From Paracoccaceae bacterium (GTDB lineage Bacteria; Pseudomonadota; Alphaproteobacteria; Rhodobacterales; Rhodobacteraceae), in assembly GCA_004153385.1 (NCBI GenBank), contig SDAL01000003.1, positions 1 through 64,000 of the forward strand: a DNA stretch of 64,000 bases. The letters are read 5' to 3'. Made by a program: the position numbers and the translations under genes. The notes beneath the pieces are model-generated. The model saw only the letters and a program-made list of their open reading frames with translations, was not told the DNA's origin and searched no databases. The first letter of the stretch is position 1. Every line of letters starts with the position of its first letter. This document shows, in pieces, positions 25,310 through 34,622 of this stretch.

Positions 25310-26011
25310 GCCACAGCAGACCGCCAAAGCCCGTAAGCGTTGCATCTGACCCCCTGACGACCCCGTCGCAAGGCGAAGCAAACCGCCAAGTGCTCCGTGA
25401 AGATCGATCGCAAGTCCCCCGCCACACGCATCCAGCATGAGCACAAGCCGGTTCAACCAACCCCCGCCGCGCGTCCTTCGCGTCCGGCATGCTGTCCGGG
25501 TCCTGCAGCCGTGCAATCAACGCACCGGCCTTCTCGCGGTTTGCCTCTGCCACCTTGTTTTTGACCTGAGCCGCAAGTCTCCTCCAACCGGATCTCGACG
25601 CCAATGTCGTTCTTCCCCGGGGGCAGTAAAAGGCATTCCACCAAAGACTGCCGCGCGTCCTTCGCAACGGGGATACCTGTGCTGTTGACCAGACCCGCAA
25701 TCAATCCCGCCGCCCTCTCGCGGCAGCTCACCGTCATCGACGGGTGGGTCACGATCGGGGCAGGGGCAGGGGGAGACGGAAAGCCTGTGCTCCAGCTGCT
25801 GTCGTTGCTGATCCAGCTCGATCATGCGGCCCTTGACCTGCGCCGCCGGAACACCGGCGATCATCGCGCCCACCAGCTTGCCATGATCGCGTCTGGTCCG
25901 CGCCACAGGGCGGTCAAAAGACGCTCTCCCGCCCTCCGTCTCTCGGCGCAAACGATGCCCTCTTCGGGATAAGGCTCGAAAAAATCCAAGCGCCAAACGA
26001 GTTCTGGCCAA
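25310..26011 (-). pseudogene. Serine recombinase (large resolvase) C-terminal remnant
   Basis: Minus-strand pieces in different frames line up with the C-terminal third of large serine recombinases: the coiled-coil region KLVGAMIAGVPAAQVKGRMI and ELDQQRQQLEHRLS (around 25800-25890), HPSMTVSCRERAAGLIAGL and LVECLLLPPGKNDIGVEI (25610-25750), and AIDLHGALGGLLRLATG (25340-25410). The last block looks like a duplicated repeat of the second. Frameshifts break every block and the catalytic N-terminal domain is missing. It is a dead relic of an integrase from a mobile element. Confidence 0.7.
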
Positions 26012-26286
26012 AGAGCGCCGGAAGGTACAGGACGATGCGGAGTATGTCTGTCGCCTGCGAGAGCAGTGCGAGCCAGAGGCCTAGGCTCGACTGGCGAAGA
26101 GCTCGCAGGCCACAGATACCGGGCCTTCGTAAAAGGCGGAGAGCGGTCGTTAGTTGCGCCTCCACAAAAGGTCCGCATCGCGGAAGCTTACGGCCGCGTG
26201 CGCGATCACCGTCAATGACCGCTTCCTGCCCCAGAAGTTGTCGCTCAATCAAGCACATTAGTATAGCCGACGTGTCCATCAGGGCG

Positions 26287-26994
26287 CTACACCTTGCGGT
26301 TCCCGGCCTCCATCTCGCTTTCACGTTGCGCATGCCAGTGGCGCATCATATCCGCCCGCCGTTTGGCCGGCCTTCGTTCGAGAACCTCGATGTGGGATAT
26401 GCGCTCCAAGCGGAAATGGCGGAGGGCGCGCCTTTTCTCGCACCAGGCAATCAACAGGCAACGGGTATCTTCGTAGCCGAGCAGGATCGGCCAGACGTGG
26501 CGCTGGCTGAATGTCTCGTCGAGCGCTCGATAGCTGAATGTCACCACGCGCCATCGACGTATGGCCTCCCTCAAGGAAGTGGTGTCGAGCGTCGCGCCCG
26601 GGGCGATTGCAATCGACTTCACACCCAAGGCGGGCTGCTCCAACACTGTGCGGCTGGGCTCGGGCAGTGACAGCCGGATTTTTGACAAGGCGTCCAGGGC
26701 AAGGCGGGCCAGCGCCTGATCGGGGTGGCGGCTCACCCATTGTGCGCCCAAGGCAAGGGCTTCGGTCTCGTCGGGTGACAGCGCCAGCGGGCGCATCTCG
26801 TAATCATCGTCGAGCGTGTAGCCGAATCCCGCCGTTCCATGGATCGGGACCCGGCGACCGATGAGGTCGGCAATATCGCGGTAGACTGTCCTGCGCGACA
26901 CTTCGAGTTCCTCCGCGATGGCGGCGGCGGTTACGGCGCGGGGCGTGCGTCGCAGGATCTGGATGATCTGGAAAAGACGGTCGGTGCTGCGCAT
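26287..26994 (-). CDS. YafY-type HTH/WYL transcriptional regulator
   Basis: A 235-residue DeoR-like helix-turn-helix plus WYL protein. The N-terminus MRSTDRLFQIIQILRRTPRA and ELEVSRRTVYRDIADLIGRR form the HTH_11 domain; residues about 135-215 form the WYL ligand-binding domain (VVTFSYRALDETFSQRHVWP, LIAWCEKRRALRHFRLERIS). ATG at 26994 with AGGAAACAGG upstream is preferred to the GTG at 27012. It is divergent from the VOC-family gene at 27082, a very common YafY/glyoxalase pairing, so it probably represses that gene. Confidence 0.9.
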   Translation of the reverse strand: MRSTDRLFQIIQILRRTPRAVTAAAIAEELEVSRRTVYRDIADLIGRRVPIHGTAGFGYTLDDDYEMRPLALSPDETEALALGAQWVSRHPDQALARLALDALSKIRLSLPEPSRTVLEQPALGVKSIAIAPGATLDTTSLREAIRRWRVVTFSYRALDETFSQRHVWPILLGYEDTRCLLIAWCEKRRALRHFRLERISHIEVLERRPAKRRADMMRHWHAQRESEMEAGNRKV

Positions 26995-27081
26995 CCTGTT
27001 TCCTGTTGCCACAATGCTGTCAGCAGCACCCCTCTACAAGCGCCAGGGGCCGGTCAAGTGCCGGCGGAAAAGGAATGGAAA

Positions 27082-27480
27082 ATGAAACTTGCTTCTGTGC
27101 GCCTGATTGCGCGGGATGTCCGGGGCCTTGTGGCCTTCTATGAAACTGTCACCGGCAGGAAGGCTGAATGGCTGGCACCCGTTTTCGCGGAGATCGTGAC
27201 GACGGGCGCATCGCTGGCCATCGGCTCGGAAGAGACCGTGGCGCTTTTTCAGGAAGGGAGTGCCGAAGCCGGGGCAAACCGGACCTCGATCATCGAGCTT
27301 CAGGTGGAGGACCTCGACGCTGAATTCGCGCGCCTGAAGACGCTGGATCTGGTCCATGCCCCCAAACTACTGCCTTGGGGAAATCGGACGTTCCAACTGC
27401 GGGATCCGGAGGGGAACCTCGTCAGCCTGTACATGCCCGCGACCGATGCCGCGAAGGCGCGATTTGGCTCACGGTTCTAG
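27082..27480 (+). CDS. VOC-family (glyoxalase/bleomycin-resistance-like) protein
   Basis: A 132-residue vicinal-oxygen-chelate protein with two babbab modules: LASVRLIARDVRGLVAFYET at the N-terminus and the closing RTFQLRDPEGNLVSLYMP, where the Glu/Asn-Leu pattern is typical. AAGGA lies eight bases before ATG 27082; a longer frame to 26839 overlaps the divergent regulator and is rejected. The first metal ligand is not the usual His, so it may bind a ligand rather than catalyse. Divergent from the YafY/WYL regulator. Confidence 0.88.
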   Translation: MKLASVRLIARDVRGLVAFYETVTGRKAEWLAPVFAEIVTTGASLAIGSEETVALFQEGSAEAGANRTSIIELQVEDLDAEFARLKTLDLVHAPKLLPWGNRTFQLRDPEGNLVSLYMPATDAAKARFGSRF

Positions 27481-27564
27481 GGCCATGGCGACCGCCTGAT
27501 GCGGCGGGGCCATTTAAGATACAAGGTCTGCTTTTGTCTTGGCTGAAGGCTACGGCAGCTTTGA

Positions 27565-28554
27565 CTAGACACCAAATTGGTGCCGATATTCTGAGGCTGA
27601 AATTCCAGAGATACGCTGGAAAATCTTGCTGAAGGCAGAGGGGTCCTTGTATCCGACCTCCCACGCCACCTGATCCAAGGGACGGTTGGTCAGTTCCAGA
27701 ATACCTCGGGCTTTGGCCACTCGGGCCCGTTGAATGTACTCGGTGGGGGTGAGCGCGGTCGCTTTGGCAAAACGGCGCATGAAGGTCCGTTTTCCCAGAT
27801 GAGCAAGATCAGACAGATCGTCCAGGTTCAGCGATGCCGTCAGATCGGCATGAATATGGTGCTGGACCCGCAAGATCGCCTGGTCCCCATGATCGAAATC
27901 AGGAATAAACTCAGTAAAGGGAAGCTGCGTGGCCCGCGGTGGCTGGATGACCAGAAATCGGGCCGTCGACAGCATCGTACTGCGCCCGAAAAGACGTTCG
28001 ACAAGGGTCAGGCCCAGATCGGTCCAGGCAAGAATGCCGCCCGCTGATATGACGTCACCATCGTCCAGCACCAGATTTCGGTCGGCAACCTCGATCTCTT
28101 GGTAGCGTTCTGCAAGGTGTCTGGCGAAAGCCCAATGCGTTGTGACACGCCTGCCTTTGAGCAATCCGCTTTCAGCCAGAACGAAGGCACCAGCACAGAT
28201 CGAACATACGCGACTGCCATCTTTGTGTTGCGCGCGAAGCCACGCGGCCTCTTTTGGCATGGACTGCATCTTTTCGGGCATGACGACGCTGGGAGGTGTG
28301 ATCACGTACCCCAAGCGATGGAGCGTGTTTGGATGGCTGTCCCAGACGCAGATGAGCTCGCCGTCTTCCTCGGCGCGCCAATGCGAAACCCGGACCTGTC
28401 GCGTGGTGTCACCGTCTGTCCATTCGCCCGCAATCCGGAACAGATCGGTCAGCCCGTAGATCGCGGACATCTGGCAGTCAGGGTAGATCAGCAGTCCGAT
28501 CTCGCAGACCCACTCTTTTTTCTCAATTGTCACTTTTGAACCTCTTTCTGTCAT
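27565..28554 (-). CDS. GlxA-type AraC regulator with DJ-1/PfpI domain
   Basis: About 329 residues: an N-terminal DJ-1/PfpI-like domain with the nucleophile-elbow SICAGAFVLAESGLLKGRRV and DLVLDDGDVISAGG-like region, then a C-terminal AraC DNA-binding domain (LDDLSDLAHLGKRTFMRRFA; LDQVAWEVGYKDPSAFSKIF). The Cys of CAGAF is present. ATG at 28554 lacks a good ribosome site, and a GTG at 28533 has AGAGG seven bases upstream, so the shorter start is possible. It is divergent from the alpha/beta hydrolase gene and probably regulates it. Confidence 0.88.
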   Translation of the reverse strand: MTERGSKVTIEKKEWVCEIGLLIYPDCQMSAIYGLTDLFRIAGEWTDGDTTRQVRVSHWRAEEDGELICVWDSHPNTLHRLGYVITPPSVVMPEKMQSMPKEAAWLRAQHKDGSRVCSICAGAFVLAESGLLKGRRVTTHWAFARHLAERYQEIEVADRNLVLDDGDVISAGGILAWTDLGLTLVERLFGRSTMLSTARFLVIQPPRATQLPFTEFIPDFDHGDQAILRVQHHIHADLTASLNLDDLSDLAHLGKRTFMRRFAKATALTPTEYIQRARVAKARGILELTNRPLDQVAWEVGYKDPSAFSKIFQRISGISASEYRHQFGV

Positions 28555-28621
28555 TTGTGACAATCGCGGATTGCCCTCCAAATTGCAACATTGGCCTCAT
28601 CGAACAAGCAGTGCGGAGCCA

Positions 28622-29581
28622 ATGACCATGACCCAATACGACCCCACCAGACGCACCGTTTTGCAGGTGGGTGCAGCAACTGCGTTGCTCTCGGCGATGC
28701 CCGCCGCGCTTGCGGCTCAAACCCTTACTCAGCAAAAAGGAGACATCCTCATGTCCACCATTGAAACACGCGACGGCACCAAGATTTTCTACAAGGACTG
28801 GGGCCCGCGCGATGCGCAGCCTATCGTCTTTCACCACGGCTGGCCTTTAAGCGGCGATGACTGGGACAACCAGATGTTGTTCTTCCTCGCCAACGGCTAC
28901 CGCGTGATCGCACACGACCGGCGTGGACATGGACGGTCAGACCAGACCGACCTTGGCCATGATATGGCAACCTATGCAAACGACGTTGCCGATCTTGCCG
29001 CGGCGCTTGACCTGAAAAACGCGGTCCATATCGGCCATTCCACAGGCGGCGGTGAAGTCGCGGCTTACGTGGCCAAGGCCGAGCCCGGCCGTGTCGCCAA
29101 GGCCGCGCTGCTGGGGGCCATCCCGCCCCTGATGCTGCAGACCGACGCCAACCCGAACGGTGTGCCGCTTGAGGTGTTCGACGGGTTCCGGTCCGCACTG
29201 GCCGCAAACCGCGCGCAGTTTTACCTCGATGTTCCGTCAGGCCCTTTCTACGGCTTCAACCGCGACGGTGCGGATGTCAGCCAAGGTCTGATCAACAACT
29301 GGTGGCGTCAGGGCATGATGGGAGCCGCGTCCGCACATTACCAATGCATCGCGGTGTTCTCCGAGACCGACCAGACCGAGGACCTCAGGGCAATGAACGT
29401 GCCGACCCTGGTGATGCACGGCGATGACGATCAGGTCGTCCCGATCGCAAACTCGGCCGAAAAGGCGGTCGAACTTCTACCGAACGGGACGCTGAAGGTT
29501 TACAAGGGGCTGTCGCATGGCTTCTTTGCCACGCACCCTGATCTGGTGAACCCGGACCTGCTCAGCTTCGTGCAGAGCTGA
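28622..29581 (+). CDS. Alpha/beta hydrolase (chloroperoxidase-like) with Tat-type leader
   Basis: About 319 residues. The core from MSTIETRDGTKIFYKDWGPR matches the 270-280-residue non-haem chloroperoxidase/esterase group: nucleophile elbow GHSTGGGEV, acid in HGDDDQVV and His in LSHGFF. Upstream in frame lies a leader with a twin-arginine motif (TRRTVLQVGAATALLSAMPA ending ALAA), so the long form from 28622 or 28628 would be exported. A very good internal ribosome site (AAAGGAG) sits eight bases before ATG 28751, the family's usual start, so a cytoplasmic form is equally possible. Divergent from the GlxA-type regulator. Confidence 0.85.
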   Translation: MTMTQYDPTRRTVLQVGAATALLSAMPAALAAQTLTQQKGDILMSTIETRDGTKIFYKDWGPRDAQPIVFHHGWPLSGDDWDNQMLFFLANGYRVIAHDRRGHGRSDQTDLGHDMATYANDVADLAAALDLKNAVHIGHSTGGGEVAAYVAKAEPGRVAKAALLGAIPPLMLQTDANPNGVPLEVFDGFRSALAANRAQFYLDVPSGPFYGFNRDGADVSQGLINNWWRQGMMGAASAHYQCIAVFSETDQTEDLRAMNVPTLVMHGDDDQVVPIANSAEKAVELLPNGTLKVYKGLSHGFFATHPDLVNPDLLSFVQS

Positions 29582-29764
29582 CGCCACAGCTGCCGGGACC
29601 CGTTACAGGGCCCGGCCATCACCCCAGCGTCGATCCAGACCACAGCACCAAGAGAGCGGATATCTACCGTCTTGGCGGTGTCGGTCGTTTTGGCCTGGAG
29701 CCGACCTTCGCTTCGATTTGCATAAATGTCCGATACGGGCCGTCCGTGAAGACGGCCCATTCCT

Positions 29765-30307
29765 TTAGATTTCGAGAGCTTCTGCGATAGCCAGCGCATC
29801 TTCAAGCTCAACGCCCAAGTATCTGACAGTGCTGTCCATCTTGGTGTGGCCCGACAACAGCTGGACTGCCCGAAGGTTGCCCGTTTTTTTGCAGATTTGG
29901 GTCACCTTCGTTCGCCGCATTGCGTGTGTGCCGTAGGCGCTGGCCTCCAGACCGATGGATGTTACCCAGTCACGGACAAGACGCGCGTACTGGCGGGTCG
30001 AGATGTGAAACCGTTCGTGAAAGCGCACAGGTTTCTGGGTCTTGCTCTGCAGAACTGACGCGCGTTCCTTGATATGACCTGACGCCATGACATCGACCAC
30101 CTTCATCTTCACCAGATCGCAGCCGCGCAGTTTGCTGTCGATGGCAAGATTGAAAAGGGCCAGATCGCGGTGGTTCTCGGCCAGCTCCAGCCGCACCCTG
30201 ATAGCCCAGACATGTTTGGGCTTAAGCGGCCTTTTCTGACCGACGATCCGGCCTTTGTTCCAGGCTGGACGCAGTGCGCGGATGGCGGGTAAGTTTGGTG
30301 TTTCCAT
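29765..30307 (-). CDS. Tyrosine recombinase/integrase, internally shortened
   Basis: 180 residues. Catalytic residues visible are Arg in NLAIDSKLRGCDLVKMKV, the HxxR box in YGTHAMRRTKVTQ, a second His in LLSGHTKMDST and the Tyr nucleophile in VRYLGVELED. GGAGG seven bases before ATG 30307 fixes the start. Proteins of this group that I remember have about 35-40 more residues between KTQKPVRF and HISTRQYAR; here the two parts join directly, in frame. The gap removes the region with the catalytic Lys/beta-hairpin neighbourhood, so activity is doubtful. Encoded alone, near no obvious attachment site. Confidence 0.8.
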   Translation of the reverse strand: METPNLPAIRALRPAWNKGRIVGQKRPLKPKHVWAIRVRLELAENHRDLALFNLAIDSKLRGCDLVKMKVVDVMASGHIKERASVLQSKTQKPVRFHERFHISTRQYARLVRDWVTSIGLEASAYGTHAMRRTKVTQICKKTGNLRAVQLLSGHTKMDSTVRYLGVELEDALAIAEALEI

Positions 30308-30479
30308 GATGGATCCTCCGATCCACCACGCCCTCCCACATCGACACCCCGACGTTGACAAGACATTATAGCACATGATGCTGCGTTGCGTCCGAGGTCG
30401 GCTTCGCGTCCCTTGCGCCCATTCTCCCATGTCGCGACAATGAGGGCAGAGAATAGAAATTGAGTGTCAGGCAAACCGA

Positions 30480-30866
30480 ATGCTGGGAATTTCACATCTG
30501 GACCATCTTGTTCTTACAGTTTCTGACGTAGACAAGACCTGCGCGTTTTATGAGAAGGTTCTTGGCTTCGAGATCACCACCTTCGGGCAAGGAAGGAGGG
30601 CGATGGCGTTTGGTAAACAAAAGTTCAATCTGCACCAGGCAGGTCAGGAGTTTGAACCAAAGGCACTACGCCCCACACCAGGGTCGATGGATCTGTGTCT
30701 GATAACGTCGCTCGCCTTGGACATCGTTGTAGAAAGGCTCAAGCTTGCAGCTGTTCCGATAGAGGCTGGGCCAATCACACGTACCGGCGCCCAAGGGCCT
30801 ATACTGTCGGTCTATATACGCGACCCGGACCATAACCTGATAGAGATTTCGAGTTACGATGAATAA
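30480..30866 (+). CDS. VOC-family protein
   Basis: 128 residues. Two VOC modules are clear: ISHLDHLVLTVSDVDKTCAF with the metal-ligand His, and the C-terminal VYIRDPDHNLIEISSYDE with the ligand Glu. It is of the bleomycin-resistance/dioxygenase-like group of small metal enzymes. The ribosome site is weak. Stand-alone; ends five bases before the dispersed repeat at 30871. Confidence 0.88.
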   Translation: MLGISHLDHLVLTVSDVDKTCAFYEKVLGFEITTFGQGRRAMAFGKQKFNLHQAGQEFEPKALRPTPGSMDLCLITSLALDIVVERLKLAAVPIEAGPITRTGAQGPILSVYIRDPDHNLIEISSYDE

Positions 30867-30870
30867 CCGG

Positions 30871-30986
30871 TTCGTTCGCTCTACCGACCTTCACCATATG
30901 AAAATGCTGCACGATGGAGGAATGGCCGGTCTGGTGCAGCCGCACCGCAGCGATTGAAAGCGCAATCAAAGACCGGTGTGGGCCGG
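30871..30986. repeat. Dispersed 116-base repeat, copy A
   Basis: About 105 of 116 bases match copy B at 51152-51267, including CTCTACCGACCTTCACCATA and GCACGATGGAGGAATGGCCG. Shorter relics of the same element (AAAATGCTGCACGATG and CTGCTTTAGGGAAGCTGC) occur at 59947. Function unknown; non-coding. Confidence 0.85.
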
Positions 30987-32182
30987 AAGTTCCGGAAAGC
31001 CAAGGCATGGATGATACTGCAGTCACGTCTGCGTCTTGCGTTTTGCAGGTCTTCGTAGAAGCCGCAGCCAAGGGCGGTTCCCCGGTCGGGGAAAGGTCTC
31101 TGATCCGCGGGTACTCCTCCAGTTGAAAACGGAAAAATGACCCACAGGTTACAAGCTTTGGGGCGAGAATACCGGCTCGGATATTGACGCCATCGGGTGA
31201 AGTACGCGCCAAAGTGGACGCAGCGGTATGCTTCGATCTTCCGGCCTCACGAAGCATGTCGTAGGAAAGCTCCGCATTGGTCCAGACCATTGACCCGGAA
31301 TTTTTCACTGACTGTCGCACGACATGAGCGCGAGACTTTGCCCTCGTTCTCCTCGCTCCTCGGGAATTGCGGCGCTTCAAGGGACGGATATCATCGGTTT
31401 TGCGCTGGATATCGACATTAATTTCAGACCGATCATGGAGTATGATCCGGACGCGATCAAAATTTTTGTAGCCAAGGCGGGTCAGGCGGATAACCAGCTT
31501 GCCCAGCTCCTTGCAGGGACGGGGCAGAGCGTTGGCGAGGTCCGTATATGTGTCCGCGATGAGATTATGGTGTCCCGCGCTGAGCGCCACCCGATTATGC
31601 GAGGCTGCCCGATCTGCCTGCGCGGCGAAAGCGATGATCCGCGCCCGCCTCGCGTCATAGGGTATATAGGGAGATAGAGCCGCTGGTTGTGTCGCACGCT
31701 CGAGATGTGCCTCGCGCATAACCTCATGTTCCGTTACGCCTCGGCTGGCCCGCTTGCGAGCGATGACCCCTTTACCATTCTGAGCGATGCCGGCGGTGAA
31801 AGTCCAGATGTAAGCCGCGCCCTTCTTCGCGTGCCTCTAAGGGGCAGGGCGCAGTTTGCGGGCAATTGACCAAATAGCGGCAGCGCCAAACGAGAGCGCC
31901 GTCGCTTGGTTGGCCGTATGCCGCCTGTGTGTTCGCGTAGAGGATAGATCGACGAAGAGCCGCAGTCGAATACACGTCTGATCGCGCTCATTGACTCCTC
32001 GCACTGCCACCGATCGCTGATGTCTGTTTTTCCGTGAAAAAAATTCGCGGTCGATCGGCCATGATTTACACTCCATCTTTCCAAAAAGACTAAAGTTTTG
32101 CGTCGATCCGTTAAATTCGCTCCTCCCCCCAAGCCCCACACATTAAATTTTAGCTATGGAGAATTGCCGGTCGGCCTTCATA
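30987..32182. other. Long region without recognisable gene
   Basis: About 1.2 kb. Several medium minus-strand frames are open (one spans 30799-31719, one 31734-32141), but none has a family motif, a good ribosome site or typical codon pattern, and the longest overlaps the VOC gene and the dispersed repeat. The A+T content rises near 32030-32160. It may be decayed coding DNA; I cannot assign it. Confidence 0.4.
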
Positions 32183-33250
32183 TTAACTGCTTCGACCCGC
32201 GTCAGCAGTCAAAGCGGTTAGCCTGTAGAAGCCATGCGCCATCTTGGTGAATGGCATGAGAAGGAAAAAAGCCAGTACGGCGCCAAAATGGATCGCGAGG
32301 AGGAGAGGCATCAATGCGGTTTGACCAAATGCGTATAGCGCAAGACCGCTAAAACCGGTGAAACCCAGCAGCCCGATAAAGGCCATCTCTGCGCCGAAAG
32401 CACCGGCAGCGCCCAACGTCCGGTCCGAACGCAGCTTCAATCGGATCATCTCGACACATCCCACCACCAGAAGCATCCCGCCGGAAATGCCCAGAAGCTT
32501 TGGCAAGGAAAACAGCCCATAGGGCGCAGGCATGTCGAACATGTAGTGCATAATGGTTGCGACGCTTGTGGAGGCAAAGCAGAGCAGGAAGCCGTACATG
32601 ACCGCCTGATGAACCGCGCGCCGGGCGTGGGTGAACCGATCCCCGTCCTCGAAATTGCAGCCGTCGCCATGGCCGCCCTTGAGGTTCTTCATGTTGGCCG
32701 CCTGACGCAGCGCGGCGACAAGATGCGCGGGTCGGAATGGACCGGCATCGATGTGACGCCAATAGCGGCGCAGGCTGATGGCGATGCTGAGCAGCGGGAA
32801 TAGGAAGGCCGGCAGGAAGATCGCCACCATCGCGTTATGCGATAGCACCGCGTAGAACCCTTCGCCCCCCGCAGACGCCAGAGCGCGGGCCGCCCAGAAC
32901 AGCACAGCGAAGCCGATAACGGTGGCAATAGCAATCAGCACTCCGCTCTTCTGAAAGGCCTTCCCGGCGGCGCGGGGGAAGGCGAGCTCCTCCCAGCTGT
33001 CCTGCCGCACGTTCGCCAGCGCCTGCGGTAAATTCAGGTCGAATTCATGCGGGGCGGTGTACTGGCACGCGTAGTAGCAGCCCCGGCAATTGTGACACAG
33101 GTTCGCCAACTGCGTCAGATCACCATCGCTGAACGCGCGTTCGGCATGCAGGGCGGGAAACACCGAACAGTACCCCTCGCAATAGCGGCAGGCGTTGCAG
33201 ATCTCGGCTTGGCGGCGGGCTTCCTGAAGAAAATCAATTTGCATTTGCAT
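32183..33250 (-). CDS. tcuB: Tricarballylate utilisation protein B (iron-sulfur/membrane electron carrier)
   Basis: 355 residues. The N-terminus has two ferredoxin-like 4Fe-4S clusters (CNACRYCEGYCSVFP and CHNCRGCYYACQY), and the rest holds about six membrane segments (ATVIGFAVLFWAARALA; LLSIAISLRRYWRHI; LLLAIHFGAVLAFFLLMPFT). This is the TcuB/CitB architecture that re-oxidises the FADH2 of TcuA and passes electrons to the membrane. AAGGAGG nine bases upstream supports ATG 33250. It overlaps the end of tcuA by 17 bases, so the two are co-translated. Confidence 0.92.
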   Translation of the reverse strand: MQMQIDFLQEARRQAEICNACRYCEGYCSVFPALHAERAFSDGDLTQLANLCHNCRGCYYACQYTAPHEFDLNLPQALANVRQDSWEELAFPRAAGKAFQKSGVLIAIATVIGFAVLFWAARALASAGGEGFYAVLSHNAMVAIFLPAFLFPLLSIAISLRRYWRHIDAGPFRPAHLVAALRQAANMKNLKGGHGDGCNFEDGDRFTHARRAVHQAVMYGFLLCFASTSVATIMHYMFDMPAPYGLFSLPKLLGISGGMLLVVGCVEMIRLKLRSDRTLGAAGAFGAEMAFIGLLGFTGFSGLALYAFGQTALMPLLLAIHFGAVLAFFLLMPFTKMAHGFYRLTALTADAGRSS

Positions 33251-34622
33251 GGGCTGCGGCCTCCTTGCCTGCGATGCGTCCAAAGACGGTTCCGATGGTC
33301 ATGCCGAATCCGGCAAGGTAGCCTTGGCCAAGGATCGACCCGGCCATGGTTTCGCCCGCCGCCCAGAGGTTCGTGACGGGGCGATTGCCAATGGCGCATT
33401 GCGCGGTCTCGTCGACCTTCAGGCCGAGATAGGTAAAGGTCACGCCGGTGCGTAAGCTGTAGCCATAAAACGGCGGTTCAGTGATCGGGCGGGCCCAGTT
33501 CGTTTTGGGCGGGTTGAGGCCGGTGGTCGTGACGCCGTCGAGCTCGGTCGGGTGAAAGCCCGAGGTGTCGCCGCACGCATTGTTGAACTCGCTCACCGTC
33601 TGGACCAGTGCATCGGCGGGCAGGCCCATTTTGCCTGCCAATTCCTCCAGCGTGTCCGCCTTGATCGGCGGAAAGACCGAAGGCATGAACAACTCCAGCG
33701 ACTTGGCGTCGATGATGACATAGCCCACCTGATCGGGCTGCGCCGCGACAAGGCGGCCCCAGATGGCATAGCGTTTGGGCCAGACATCCTCGCCCTCGTC
33801 GTAAAAGCGCTGCGCGTCCTTGTTCACGACGATGGAAAACGGCACACAGTCGAGCCGCGTGACGATGCCGCCGTCGAATTTCGGCGCGCGCCCGTCGATG
33901 GCGACGGCGTGGCATTGGGTGGGGTCGCCCACCTGCTCGATGCCCTGATCCAGAAGATCGGCCAGCACGACGCCGCGATTGTAGGGCGTGCCGCGAATGA
34001 GGAAGTTCTTGGCCGCGGGCCCCCATGCGCGGGCGAGCCAATCGGTATCGGCCTGAAACCCGCCAGAGGCCACCACGACCGCCTTCGGCGTGATCGTATG
34101 TGTCTGACCATTCTGGGTATAGTCGATGCGGGTCACGCGATCATCGTCCAGTTCCAGATGCGTGACGGCGGCTTCGTATTCCACCTCTACCCCCAGTTTT
34201 TCGGCAGTGAGGTAGTAGGCGTTCACGAGGCTTTTGCCGCCCCCGAGGAAGAAGGCATTCGTCCGCGCCAGCGACAGCGTGCCCGAAAGCGACGGCTGAA
34301 AGCGCACGCCGTGTGCTTCCATCCAGGGCAGACACTCCTGTGATGTGCGGATGGCCAGCCGCGCCAGCCCCTCGTCGGTCTTGCCGCCGGTGACTTTCAT
34401 CAGGTCGGCGAGGTATTCTTCCTCGGTGTAGCTGTCCACAAGCGGCCCGAGCGGGCCATGGTGCATGCAGCGAAAGTTGCGGGTGTGGCGCGAATTGCCA
34501 CCCCGATAGGGTTTTGGCGCGGTCTCGAGGATCAGGACGCGCGCTCCGGCCTCGGCGGCCGTGATGGCCGCGCAAAGCGCCGCGTTGCCGCCGCCAATAA
34601 TGGCGATGTCTGGGGAGGTCAC
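33234..34622 (-). CDS. tcuA: Tricarballylate dehydrogenase (FAD-dependent)
   Basis: 462 residues of the fumarate-reductase/succinate-dehydrogenase flavoprotein family. FAD-binding SPDIAIIGGGNAALCAAITA is at the N-terminus, GGNSRHTRNFRCMHHGPLGP follows, and AVVVASGGFQADTDWLARAW and the C-terminal LWAAGETMAGSILGQGYLAG are present. In Salmonella TcuA oxidises tricarballylate to cis-aconitate; the neighbouring TcuB supports that call. GTG start at 34622 overlaps the stop of the GntR gene (GTGA). Confidence 0.92.
   Translation of the reverse strand: MTSPDIAIIGGGNAALCAAITAAEAGARVLILETAPKPYRGGNSRHTRNFRCMHHGPLGPLVDSYTEEEYLADLMKVTGGKTDEGLARLAIRTSQECLPWMEAHGVRFQPSLSGTLSLARTNAFFLGGGKSLVNAYYLTAEKLGVEVEYEAAVTHLELDDDRVTRIDYTQNGQTHTITPKAVVVASGGFQADTDWLARAWGPAAKNFLIRGTPYNRGVVLADLLDQGIEQVGDPTQCHAVAIDGRAPKFDGGIVTRLDCVPFSIVVNKDAQRFYDEGEDVWPKRYAIWGRLVAAQPDQVGYVIIDAKSLELFMPSVFPPIKADTLEELAGKMGLPADALVQTVSEFNNACGDTSGFHPTELDGVTTTGLNPPKTNWARPITEPPFYGYSLRTGVTFTYLGLKVDETAQCAIGNRPVTNLWAAGETMAGSILGQGYLAGFGMTIGTVFGRIAGKEAAAHANAN

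Noticed and set aside
25914-26333. 139-codon minus frame (MRNVKARWRPG...)
   Set aside because: No family resemblance; overlaps the serine recombinase remnant and the WYL regulator end.
30799-31719. Long minus-strand open frame of 306 codons
   Set aside because: It overlaps the VOC gene and the dispersed repeat, shows no family motif, no ribosome site and an unlikely composition.
31734-32141. Minus-strand open frame of 135 codons
   Set aside because: No recognisable motif or start signal; other frames in the same stretch are equally open.
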